Part shown: positions 1-6,333 of the stretch, piece by piece
Numbering within the stretch: position 1 is the stretch's first letter
Layout: every line of letters begins with the position of its first letter
Assembly (NCBI GenBank): GCA_002686955.1
Contig: NYZA01000077.1
Location: 1-10,995, forward strand
Direction: 5' to 3'
Origin: Gemmatimonadota bacterium
Lineage (GTDB): Bacteria; GCA-2686955
DNA: 10,995 nt
Notes under the pieces: generated by a model
The model's input: the letters and a program-made list of their open reading frames with translations, nothing else
Database searches by the model: none
Told to the model about the DNA's origin: nothing
Program-made: the position numbers and the translations under genes

Positions 1-530
1 GCCCGCACGAGGTCGCCCGCCGGATCGCTCGCCGTCACCACGACTCGGTCGCCGATCTCCAGGCCGAGATCGTCGGCGACACCCCGGCCGAGCACGATCG
101 GGCTCTTGCGCCCGCCCGTCAGGAACTCCCCTTCGACAAGAAATGCGGTGACATCCTGCAGCGCGATCTCTTCTGAAATGTCGCTACCGATGAGCTGAAT
201 GCCCGCATTGCCTCGCGACGATGAGACGAGTCCCTCGATTCGCACGCGCGGAATCGCCGCCACGACCCCCGGGGCTTCGCGGATCGATTCGAGGATGCCG
301 CGAGGTTGTTCGATCAGGCGGGCCGGATCCCCGCTCGCCCAGTACCCTCGCGCATGGATCAGCAGATCGCCGCCGGCCGTCCTCGCGGCACTGCGGGTCA
401 TCTCGCCATACATCGCGTCGCCCATGCCGAGCGAAATCAGCATCAATCCGAGAGAGAGCGCGATCGCCGAAGCTGTGATCAGCGTGCGAATCCTGTTTCG
501 CCGCAAGTTCCTCCAGGCGAGAAGCAGCAA
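1..530 (-). CDS. FtsX/LolC-type ABC transporter permease, N-terminal part (runs off left edge)
   Basis: About 176 N-terminal codons of an inner-membrane ABC permease of the MacB/LolC/FtsX class. They begin MLLLAWRNLRRNRIRT, a basic N-terminus before TM1 (about residues 15-36), which is typical of this class. A long extracytoplasmic MacB_PCD-like region follows (IPRVRIEGL, then VLGRGVADDLGLEIGDRV near the edge). I place the start at TTG 530-528: no ATG or GTG is in frame nearby, and GGGGAGG lies 7 nt upstream. This start is 1 nt after the stop of the preceding permease, which suggests coupled translation. The frame stays open to base 1, so the C-terminal TM bundle lies outside. It is probably the second permease of a heterodimeric exporter with the 532-1797 gene; an ATP-binding subunit is expected further left. 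The family call is firm; the substrate is inferred from the LolA-like neighbour. Confidence 0.85.
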   Translation of the reverse strand, partial: MLLLAWRNLRRNRIRTLITASAIALSLGLMLISLGMGDAMYGEMTRSAARTAGGDLLIHARGYWASGDPARLIEQPRGILESIREAPGVVAAIPRVRIEGLVSSSRGNAGIQLIGSDISEEIALQDVTAFLVEGEFLTGGRKSPIVLGRGVADDLGLEIGDRVVVTASDPAGDLVR

Positions 531-531
531 A

Positions 532-1797
532 TCAGGTCCTCCCCGCGATGGCTCGCACCGAATCGATCCGTGCCGATTTCAGAGCCGGCCAGAGTCCGCA
601 GATCGATCCGAGGGCGAAGAGGGTGGCCCAGGGCATGATGGCCATGCGCGGAGTCAGGCGGAAGTAGAGCCGGGGGGCGAAATCGACCCCGAGGTAGCTG
701 AAGCTGCCGTCACCTGTGCTGGTGAATGCGCCCATGTTCAGTCCGTAGGCGGAGTGGTACCAGGTGATCGCGGAGCCGAGCGCGACGCCCGCGAGACCGC
801 CGATGGCGGCGAGGGATACCGTTTCGAGCACGATCAATCCCGCCATGCGACGCGGCGTAACGCCGATGGCCAGCAGCACACCGAACTCTCGCCTTCGCTC
901 GAAGGCGCTCATCCGTTGGGTATTGAAGATGCAGAGCCCAGCCAGGAAGTAGAGAATCCCGTAGAGGATCCAGATCGAGCGCTTCGAGAGCTCGATCATA
1001 TCCGCCAGATCGGGAACGATCTCACTCCAGTGTCGCAACACGATTTCGTCAGGCGCGGCGGCGGTGTCCAGCAACTCCTTCACCGGCGCGAGAGACTCCG
1101 CGCCGGGGGTTTTCGGGTCCAGGCGGAGGGCGACTTCGTGCCATTTCCCTTCGAGCGCCCCAAGGAATTGTGCGTCTTCGATGTGCAGGTAGATCGCTGC
1201 CCGATCCAGCATCGAGTTTCCCGTGCGCGCGATCCCCACCACTTCGAGCAGATCGTTGCCGAGCGATCCATCGGCTGCTTGCAGGAAGAGCACCAGCTCC
1301 GAGCCTACGCGGGCCTTCAGCTCGCCGGCCAGAGTGCGGCCAAGAACGCATTCGCGCGGCTCTCCATCGCGCGCCGGTCGGCCGGCGAGCCATCGGCCGT
1401 CCGTGATGCTCCGAGCGACGCGGGTCGTTTCGAGCTCCATCGCTGGATCGACGCCGGTGAGGCGTCCGACGCGGGATCGTTGCTCGTTTCCGATCAGTCC
1501 GAATAGCAGAACACGCGGCGCCGCGGCATCGATCGCCGGCAGGGCTCGGAGCCGATCGAGCGGCACCGCATCCTCGCCGAAAGTGTGGAAGATACTCCGC
1601 TCTTCCACGTAATCGCGCGCGTGGATCTGGGCATCGGCGAGCTCCACGGCAGTGACGCTCGACGCCATTTCCGAGAGGAATGCCTCGTTCATCCCCTCGG
1701 TCCAGATCAGCATCGCCGTCGCTACCGCGATCCCGCCGGCCGTGAGCCCGCTACGCCATCGATTTCGCGACAGGTTGCGTAGCGCCAGCTTGAGCAT
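532..1797 (-). CDS. FtsX/LolC-type ABC transporter permease
   Basis: A complete 421-residue permease. It starts MLKLALRNLSRNRWRSG with TM1 at about residues 17-35, followed by a large periplasmic domain (about 40-270). Three C-terminal membrane segments lie at about 274-294, 319-345 and 387-405. The cytoplasmic loop ERRREFGVLLAIGVTPRRM (299-317) matches the coupling-loop pattern of FtsX-domain proteins (xEFGxLxAIGxxxRxM). Length and topology (1+3 TM) fit the LolC/LolE/MacB-like family of about 400 residues. Its ATG overlaps the TGA of the upstream LolA-like gene (TGATG), and its own stop is followed 1 nt later by the TTG start of a second permease. The context suggests extraction or export of a lipoprotein or lipid from the inner membrane. 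Assignment as LolC or LolE proper is not justified. Confidence 0.9.
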   Translation of the reverse strand: MLKLALRNLSRNRWRSGLTAGGIAVATAMLIWTEGMNEAFLSEMASSVTAVELADAQIHARDYVEERSIFHTFGEDAVPLDRLRALPAIDAAAPRVLLFGLIGNEQRSRVGRLTGVDPAMELETTRVARSITDGRWLAGRPARDGEPRECVLGRTLAGELKARVGSELVLFLQAADGSLGNDLLEVVGIARTGNSMLDRAAIYLHIEDAQFLGALEGKWHEVALRLDPKTPGAESLAPVKELLDTAAAPDEIVLRHWSEIVPDLADMIELSKRSIWILYGILYFLAGLCIFNTQRMSAFERRREFGVLLAIGVTPRRMAGLIVLETVSLAAIGGLAGVALGSAITWYHSAYGLNMGAFTSTGDGSFSYLGVDFAPRLYFRLTPRMAIMPWATLFALGSICGLWPALKSARIDSVRAIAGRT

Positions 1798-2471
1798 CAG
1801 CGTTTTCGCGACGCTCGCCGCAGTCCTCTCGGAGTGAAGAGGTTCCCGTCGATCTCTATGTCGAACTCCATCTCCTCGTAGACGACGCGGGTGAGCTCGG
1901 TCGGCTTGTCGCTGGGCACGAGCTCCAAGACCGATGGCAGGGATCGATCACCCAACGCTTTCACATTGCTGAAGTGCATGCGGCGAACGATCTCGTTGTC
2001 ATCGTAATAGTCGACGCGAATGGGGAGCCAGGTGTCGGGCTCCAGCAGCTGTACGACGCTCGTATAGACGACCGCGGCATCGGCATGTGGAGTCATGGTG
2101 GCGCGAAGAAAACGCGCATCACCCTCTTGATGCCAATCTAGAACCGTCCCGTAGTCATCGTCGAGCTCCGATTCTCGCATCAGATCATCGTTGGAGAAAT
2201 GGCTGCCCATCCAGCTGTCGGAGAGCAGAGCGGGGGGGATGCGCATCAGACGATCGGCCCTGGGAGCGTAGTTCCACAGACCTTCTTCGGTGCGAAGGGT
2301 GGCGGTGCCGGCCTCACGCGCCGGGGCGCGGATCACCATGAGGGCCAAATCGTCGCCGACGCTCCACGATTCGATCTCGATGGTGCGCGAGAAATCGCTG
2401 GTTCGCACCTCCATGCGGATCGAGGCGTGGCTCGAGCTCGAGCGATAGAGGTCGTCGAGTCGGCCCGTCAC
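1797..2471 (-). CDS. LolA-like outer membrane lipoprotein-sorting protein (mature domain; 5' end uncertain)
   Basis: About 224 residues that resemble the 'outer membrane lipoprotein-sorting protein' LolA-like family. Family-typical segments are LDDLYRSSSSHASIRMEV at the start, IRAPAREAGTATLRTEEGLW, YAPRADRLMRIPPALL, DSWMGSHFSNDDLMRESELDDDY and VLELVPSDKPTELTRVVYE near the end. Such proteins are periplasmic beta-sandwich chaperones and need a signal peptide. None is reachable from the GTG at 2471, which also has no well-spaced ribosome-binding site. Reading further upstream in the same frame gives AQPPSSPLPSVEEV, then an in-frame TGA at 2519-2517, then a hydrophobic signal-peptide-like stretch. 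The gene may therefore be nonsense-interrupted, or the base may be a sequence error. Its stop overlaps the ATG of the permease (TGATG). The family call is fairly sure; functionality is not. Confidence 0.75.
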   Translation of the reverse strand: MTGRLDDLYRSSSSHASIRMEVRTSDFSRTIEIESWSVGDDLALMVIRAPAREAGTATLRTEEGLWNYAPRADRLMRIPPALLSDSWMGSHFSNDDLMRESELDDDYGTVLDWHQEGDARFLRATMTPHADAAVVYTSVVQLLEPDTWLPIRVDYYDDNEIVRRMHFSNVKALGDRSLPSVLELVPSDKPTELTRVVYEEMEFDIEIDGNLFTPRGLRRASRKR

Positions 2472-2516
2472 CTCTTCGACGGAAGGGAGCGGGGAGGATG
2501 GAGGCTGGGCCGTGGC

Positions 2517-2600
2517 TCAGCCAATCGGTCCCGGAAAGGCAATGAGCAACGCCGTGAGAAGGCGTACGTCAGTACGTGACGATTCGCACTTTGACTTCAT
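2517..2600 (-). other. Apparent signal-peptide segment of the LolA-like gene, cut off by an in-frame TGA
   Basis: From the ATG at 2600-2598 the frame reads a basic N-region (MKSKCESSRTDVR), a hydrophobic core (LLTALLIAFPGPIG) and then TGA. Immediately after, in the same frame, comes ATAQPPSSPLPSVEEV leading into the LolA-like domain. If the TGA were TGG (Trp) or CGA/GGA, the ATA|Q sequence would be a good signal peptidase I site. The ATG lies inside the 3' end of the upstream gene (32-bp overlap), and no clear Shine-Dalgarno precedes it. What is seen: frame continuity and hydrophobicity. What is inferred: that this is the lost leader. Confidence 0.45.
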
Positions 2601-2997
2601 GGCAGAAGGTGTCGTCCGTGGCGCGCCGGAGCGTGATGACGTTGGTGTCGAGCCCGTAGTAGTAGGCACCGGTATAGCCGCGGTCGATGCCGTCGAGCGC
2701 CCGGCCACCGTAGCCGATGTGGTGTTGGCCGTGTGCATCGCTGCGCGTATCGAAGAGCACGATATAGCGATCCGGATCGCCGCCGACGGCGTGGGTCACT
2801 GTCGTCTCTTCCCCCTTGGTCAGGGCGATCCAGCCGCTGTCGTAGGCCATGACCGGGCCGGCAATGAGAGCGGGTTGGGGTTGAAGCGCTTCGATTCGCT
2901 GCTCCAGGGCTTCTATCCTGTCGAGTGCCGCCGCGAGCGGATCTTGGGCGACGGGAGATTGGGTCAGAGCGGCCGCGAGGGCGAGGAGAGGGATCAT
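2569..2997 (-). CDS. Small secreted protein with a short coiled coil and a beta-rich C-terminal domain, function unknown
   Basis: 142 residues. The start MIPLLALAAALTQSPVAQ is a short signal peptide (cleavage plausible around residues 16-18). A heptad-like helix follows (ALDRIEALEQRIEALQP, about 24-40), and then a domain of about 95 residues rich in Tyr, Gly and Asp. The domain contains DSGWIALTKGEETTVTHAVGGDPDRYIV, quoted in parts here: DSGWIALTKG, THAVGGDPDRY, YTGAYYYGL and VITLRRATDD, ending VKVRIVTY. The pattern 'SGW + threonine-rich strand + GGDPDxY + WY/YY + xITVxRxxDD + VRIR' recurs in uncharacterised bacterial exported proteins. I do not know a function. The ATG at 2997 has AAGGA 5 nt upstream, a good ribosome-binding site. 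It is the first gene visible in the permease operon, and its 3' end overlaps the putative leader of the LolA-like gene. Confidence 0.75.
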   Translation of the reverse strand: MIPLLALAAALTQSPVAQDPLAAALDRIEALEQRIEALQPQPALIAGPVMAYDSGWIALTKGEETTVTHAVGGDPDRYIVLFDTRSDAHGQHHIGYGGRALDGIDRGYTGAYYYGLDTNVITLRRATDDTFCHEVKVRIVTY

Positions 2998-3419
2998 GGG
3001 GTTCCTTGTCTTCGGGGGGATGCGGTTCGGTTTGCCGTTCGGTTTCAGGCCCGAGTGTAGCCGATGAGGGGCCTCCGAGCGGAGCGCCCGTATCCGATCG
3101 GTGCCGGAGATCGCGGCCGGTCGTCCATGAGAGTGGACGCACGGACACGCGCGGCGCTGCGATCGCCTCCGCCTCGGATCATCTGTGTGGAGGCGGTAAC
3201 ACGCGATGCTTCAACGAGTTTCCGCCCGCCATGATCGACCGCTTGCCCAACGATTGCGCACTACCGGACCCGGGCACCCTCTTTGCGCTTTGTTCGGCGC
3301 AAGTATTCAGGACTCGGTGACGGACAACAGGAGACTTGCGATGTTCCACACAGCACTGCATCTCGGCCGCTTGATCGGCACGCTGCCGGCGAGCACCACC
3401 TCCTGAACCCGTCCGCGGG
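2998..3419. other. Region of about 420 bases without a convincing gene
   Basis: It separates the start of the leftward operon from the MITE-like element. The operon's promoter should lie in roughly 3000-3100, but I see no clear -35/-10 pair there. The only structures noted are a 6-bp hairpin (TTGCGC at 3283-3288 with GCGCAA at 3297-3302) and a very short ORF with a good ribosome-binding site at 3341. Confidence 0.5.
3341..3406 (+). CDS. Possible 21-codon small ORF with a good ribosome-binding site
   Basis: ATG at 3341 is preceded by AGGAG (3329-3333) with a 7-nt spacer, an unusually good Shine-Dalgarno for an otherwise empty region. The product reads MFHTALHLGRLIGTLPASTTS and ends 13 nt before the target duplication of the neighbouring foldback element. 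No homologue is recognised. It could be a real small protein, the remnant of a gene shortened by rearrangement, or chance. No clear sigma70 promoter was seen upstream. Confidence 0.2.
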   Translation: MFHTALHLGRLIGTLPASTTS

Positions 3420-3423
3420 CTAG
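3420..3423. repeat. CTAG target-site duplication, left copy
   Basis: CTAG immediately outside the left inverted repeat of the foldback element; its partner is at 3600-3603. Confidence 0.6.
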
Positions 3424-3599
3424 CCCGGATATCTCACCAACTTTCTGCTGTGGCGACGCATCTCCGCACCCTGGCAGCACTTCCCCCCGTTTCGCTTTGT
3501 GCGACGTGCAACCAGCACGCCTCCGCGCGAAACGGTGCGAAACACCGCCAGGCCACGAATCTGCGCTGCCTCGCGACGAAAGTTGGTGAGAGATCCGGG
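3424..3599. mobile_element. MITE-like foldback element, 176 bp, with 22-bp terminal inverted repeats and CTAG target duplication
   Basis: The left end reads CCCGGATATCTCACCAAC and continues to 3445. The right end (3578-3599) is its reverse complement with one mismatch, 21 of 22 bp. Both sides are flanked by CTAG (3420-3423 and 3600-3603), a 4-bp target duplication. Further complementary blocks lie inside: CCTGGC 3470-3475 with GCCAGG 3547-3552, and CCGTTTCGC 3487-3495 with GCGAAACGG 3527-3535. Almost the whole element can therefore fold into one long imperfect hairpin. It has no coding capacity. CC...GG ends with a 4-bp duplication fit IS1380-type elements (established family pattern), so it may be moved in trans by such a transposase; that assignment is inference. 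Confidence 0.75.
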
Positions 3600-3603
3600 C
3601 TAG
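3600..3603. repeat. CTAG target-site duplication, right copy (contains the MFS gene stop codon)
   Basis: CTAG immediately outside the right inverted repeat. On the minus strand its TAG (3602-3600) is the stop codon of the MFS transporter remnant, so the element entered exactly at a stop codon and left the protein end unchanged. Confidence 0.6.
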
Positions 3604-4247
3604 CCACGCCCCTCCCGCCCCCAAAGCCGCCGCCCCGCGACAGTCCACAAAGCCGCCGGAACGAGCAACGATCCGGTCACCGCGCCGGCCAAGAGACGCA
3701 GATCGATTCCAAGAGCGGCCAGTTCGCCGTAGATCCAGGTACTCGTGGCGATCATGAGTGTCACCATCGCCATATCGGCGGCGAAAACGCGCCCTCGGAA
3801 TTCGTCGGGAACCATGCGCTGCAAGAGCACGGTCGAATCGACCCAGACGATGCTTCCTCCGAAGTGCGCGATGACGACACAAATGAACGTCAGGGCGGGG
3901 TGATGAACGATGGCGAAGAGGGCGTACCAGAGGGCTCCCCAAACGAAGGCGATGCCTAGCAACGGACGCATTCGTGAAGAGAGCTCGCCGGTGATGCGGC
4001 GCGAGAGCAGCGGGCCGATGCCGGTCCCGAGGGCGCGCGCCACATAGAGGAGGCTGATTCCCAGGTCCGGTCGACCGCCGATCGCGTAGATGCGCTCTCC
4101 GGAGAGAGTGAGCAGGAGCGAGATCGCTCCGGCGAGTCCACAGCCGCTCTTGAGCAGCATGACGGCCGCCACTTGGCGATGCGCCGCGAGGTAGCGTGCG
4201 CCCTCGGCGAGGTCGCGGGCGCCCGTAACGCTCCCCAAATCACCAGT
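3600..4247 (-). pseudogene. MFS transporter, C-terminal part (TM7-12), separated from its N-terminus by an insertion
   Basis: The readable part starts near GDLGSVTGARDLAEGARYL and runs about 212 residues to GRREWGREGRG-like basic tail (actual end RRLWGREGRG) and TAG. Hydrophobic segments match TM7 (VAAVMLLKSGCGLAGAISLL), TM8 (ISLLYVARALGTGIGPLL), TM9, TM10 (FICVVIAHFGGSIVW), TM11 and TM12 of an exporter of about 420 residues (MFS_3/enterobactin-exporter-like). The motif LQRMVPDEFRGRVFA is the typical inter-domain loop of this family. No ATG or ribosome-binding site starts this part; a TGA lies upstream near 4262. The matching N-terminal part is at 5829-6281 on the same strand. The left boundary of the homologous part is uncertain by about 20 nt. 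Confidence 0.8.
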
Positions 4248-4325
4248 ACGATGAAAACTCTCTCACAAAGCTCGATCTCGGCAGGGTGGAGGTGTGCTGA
4301 ACCAACAGGAAAGTGACTACCCAGA

Positions 4326-4343
4326 AGGAAGCCGCGGCCTTCG
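4326..4343. repeat. Direct repeat copy 1, AGGAAGCCGCGGCCTTCG, near-palindromic
   Basis: An 18-bp unit repeated exactly at 4391-4408, 65 bp on. The core GAAGCCGCGGCCTTC is an imperfect palindrome. Both copies lie in the non-coding leader of the inserted segment, upstream of the ATPase promoter. A REP-like or protein-binding role is possible. Confidence 0.6.
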
Positions 4344-4390
4344 TGTGCCACCACCACGGGGCGATAGCCCGATGTCCTGCTGGACTGGAG

Positions 4391-4408
4391 AGGAAGCCGC
4401 GGCCTTCG
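4391..4408. repeat. Direct repeat copy 2, AGGAAGCCGCGGCCTTCG
   Basis: Exact second copy of the unit at 4326-4343. Weaker similarity extends a few bases to the left in both copies (GACT...AGA/GAG). Confidence 0.6.
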
Positions 4409-4450
4409 GGACCGGGTTGCAGGATCAGATTCCCAACCACCTAGGGCTGC

Positions 4451-4479
4451 TTGACCGAAGCTCCGAAGTCGTCCATTAT
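4451..4479 (+). promoter_or_regulatory. Candidate sigma70 promoter of the ATPase gene
   Basis: TTGACC (4451-4456) and CATTAT (4474-4479) are separated by 17 nt. They match the consensus at 5 of 6 and 4 of 6 positions. Transcription would start near 4486, about 35 nt before the ATG at 4520. This gives the inserted gene its own expression, opposite to the broken transporter. Confidence 0.45.
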
Positions 4480-4519
4480 GCAATCGAGTTGCAACATAGA
4501 CGCGCGAGAGGATTTCGCG

Positions 4520-5743
4520 ATGTACATCCAGAGAACCATGGAAGCCCACTTCCGTCGAGCATCGGAGCAGTTTCCAGTGCTCCTGGTCACCGGTGCGCGT
4601 CAGGTGGGTAAGACGACATTCCTGCGTCATCTCAGCGACGCCGACAGAACCTACATAAGTCTCGACGATCCCCGGATCCTCGAGCTGGCGCGTAGCGACC
4701 CAGCCATGTTCATGCAACGCTTTCCGGGGCCGGTGCTCATCGACGAGATCCAATACGCTCCGGGCCTGCTGCCTTTTATCAAGATGGCCGCCGATCGTGA
4801 CGGCGAGGCGGGGCGCTTCTGGCTCACAGGCTCCCAGCAGTTCCACCTCATGCGCGAGGTTTCCGAGTCGCTGGCCGGTCGTGTGGGGATCGCCAACCTT
4901 CTGGGACTGTCTCGTAGGGAGCTCGACGGGACGGATGCCAACGGTGCACCCTTCCTGCCGACGAGCGACATCGTGACCGCAAGGCTTGTGGACGAGACCG
5001 ATCTGTCGCTACCTCGACTCTATGAGCGGATCTGGCGTGGGTCATACCCGGCAATCGCGTCGAACGCGAGCGTCGACCGAGATCTCTACTTCAGCTCCTA
5101 TGTGCAAACATATCTTCAGCGCGACGTTCGCGACCTTGCGCGAGTCGGCGACGAGCTGGCCTTCCTTCGCTTCGTGCGCGCCTGCGCGGCGCGCACGGCT
5201 CAACTCCTCAACCTCGCCGACCTTGCGCGCGACGTCGGCATCGTGGCGAACACGGCCAAGAGCTGGCTCTCGATCCTCGAGTCCTCGAACATCATCCCCC
5301 TGCTCGAGCCGTACCACTCGAATGTCACCAAACGCCTTATCAAGTCACCGAAGCTCTACTTCCTCGATACCGGCCTTTGTGCGTGGCTGACGGAGTGGAC
5401 GACGCCGAAGACACTCGAGGCGGGTGCCGCGTCCGGAGCGATGCTGGAGACCTGGATTCTCGGCGAGATTCTGAAATCCTGGTGGCACCGAGGCAGGCGA
5501 GCTCCATTCTACTTCTATCGAGACAAAGACCAGAAAGAGATCGATCTACTGATCAAACAAGACGATGTGGTCTACCCCTTGGAGTTCAAGAAGAGCGCCT
5601 CTCCCGGGCGGAAATCGCTCATGCATTTTCGAAAGCTCGAAGGGCTCGGTCTGAAGGTAGGTTCGGGTGGCGTCGTCTGTTTGGCGGAGTCATCGTTGCC
5701 CCTCGAGGGCGACTTGGCCTCGATACCGATCCGCGCGCTTTGA
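4520..5743 (+). CDS. AAA_14 / DUF4143 family ATPase
   Basis: 407 residues. The start ATG 4520 is chosen because MYIQRTMEAHF matches the usual family N-terminus and AGAGGA lies 7 nt upstream; longer frames begin inside the promoter. The N-terminal P-loop ATPase has Walker A GARQVGKT (25-32), Walker B VLIDE (72-76) and sensor-like FWLTGSQQF (100-108). A winged-helix region follows (LARVGDELAFLRFVRACA, ARDVGIVANTAKSWLSILE). The C-terminal DUF4143 part ends with FYFYRDKDQKEIDLLI and PLEFKKS. Asp342, Glu355 and Lys357 resemble a PD-(D/E)xK nuclease-type triad, though many family members are not shown to cut DNA. The family is widespread, patchily distributed and functionally unresolved; roles in defence or toxin-like activity are speculation. 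The gene looks intact and is the only gene in the segment that interrupts the MFS transporter. Confidence 0.93.
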   Translation: MYIQRTMEAHFRRASEQFPVLLVTGARQVGKTTFLRHLSDADRTYISLDDPRILELARSDPAMFMQRFPGPVLIDEIQYAPGLLPFIKMAADRDGEAGRFWLTGSQQFHLMREVSESLAGRVGIANLLGLSRRELDGTDANGAPFLPTSDIVTARLVDETDLSLPRLYERIWRGSYPAIASNASVDRDLYFSSYVQTYLQRDVRDLARVGDELAFLRFVRACAARTAQLLNLADLARDVGIVANTAKSWLSILESSNIIPLLEPYHSNVTKRLIKSPKLYFLDTGLCAWLTEWTTPKTLEAGAASGAMLETWILGEILKSWWHRGRRAPFYFYRDKDQKEIDLLIKQDDVVYPLEFKKSASPGRKSLMHFRKLEGLGLKVGSGGVVCLAESSLPLEGDLASIPIRAL

Positions 5744-5828
5744 GGGGGGCATGGCTGACAACACTCGCCGATCGGCCGATTGTGGCGCAGATGGGATGCC
5801 ACATGACAAGTCATTCTTCGCGAACCCT

Positions 5829-6281
5829 AAGGGCGTTGGCCGCGGCGAGCGCCCTCGGCGAGACCAGGTTGGGCAGGGTGGCTTGGCGGGCCGGCTCGGC
5901 GAAGGCGGCGGTGGCCATCTGCAGGAAGGTCAGGGTGAAGACGATAGGGGTGGCGTGCGTGGGGAAGAGCGGGGCGGCGAAGAGGGCGGAGACGAGGAGG
6001 AAGCGGAGGAGGTCGGCGACGATCATGATCCGCTTTCGGTCGAAGCGGTCGGCGACCACTCCGGCCGCGGGGCCGGCGACGAAGGCGGGCAGGAGCTTGA
6101 TGATGAAGACGCCGCCTACGACTCGCGGGTCGGAGCCGGTGACCTCGCGGAGCAGGGCGAGGATGCCTAGCAGATTGAACCAATCGCCGAGCAGGCTGGT
6201 GGTGCGCGCGAGGAAGAGGCGGCGGAATCCGGCGTGCACGCGCAGCACTTCCAGGTAGCCGATTCGATGGCTTCGGGGCAT
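5829..6281 (-). pseudogene. MFS transporter, N-terminal part (TM1-4), interrupted
   Basis: ATG at 6281 begins MPRSHRIGYLEVLRVHAGF. It contains TM1 (LFLARTTSLLGDWFNLLGIL), TM2 with MFS motif A GVVADRFDRKR, TM3 and TM4, and the conserved ARQATLPNLVSPRALAAANAL. After AANAL the family expects about 60-70 residues covering TM5-6. Here the frame runs into foreign RVREE and a TGA (5813-5811). The rest of the gene resumes at about 4247. The combined remnants (about 150 + 212 residues) fall short of the usual 420 or so by the missing TM5-6. The start lies 53 nt from the divergent DUF2868 gene. Confidence 0.85.
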
Positions 6282-6333
6282 TCACGGGGGTCCGGTGTGG
6301 CGGGGGAGCGGGGGGCGCGGTAGATTCCCGTGC

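Larger units (their letters stand above)
4248..5828. mobile_element. Foreign segment of about 1.58 kb interrupting the MFS transporter gene (carries one ATPase gene)
   Basis: The transporter frame is recognisable up to AAANAL (codon at 5831-5829) on one side and from about GARDLAEG (near 4225-4247) on the other. The DNA between does not encode the expected TM5-6 on the minus strand. It holds one plus-strand gene with a promoter, about 200 bp upstream containing a direct repeat, and about 80 bp downstream. No recombinase gene, no clear terminal inverted repeat and no target duplication were found. The exact ends are therefore estimates, and the mechanism (illegitimate or homologous replacement, or mobilisation in trans) is unknown. 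Confidence 0.6.

Noticed and set aside
199-1506. Long plus-strand open frame (435 codons) across the permease region
   Set aside because: Low-complexity, Arg/Ser/Glu-rich product antisense to a well-supported permease; typical GC-rich shadow frame.
2469-2471. GTG as the true start of the LolA-like gene
   Set aside because: It would leave an exported-family protein without a signal peptide, and the nearest purine-rich stretch (GAAGAG) directly abuts the codon; kept only as the boundary of the open frame.
4240-4440. 66-codon minus-strand frame in the insert leader, considered as the missing TM5-6 of the transporter
   Set aside because: The product (WWWHTKAAASFWVV and surroundings) does not resemble MFS TM5-6 and its frame is not continuous with either remnant.
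3956-4846. 296-codon minus-strand open frame spanning the ATPase gene and the insertion junction
   Set aside because: It runs antisense to the Walker A/B-containing ATPase and out of frame with the MFS remnant; no family features and no membrane segments matching the missing TM5-6.
5771-5780. ATCGGCCGAT palindrome after the ATPase gene as a terminator
   Set aside because: No T-run follows and there is no loop; it is a short palindrome expected in this composition.
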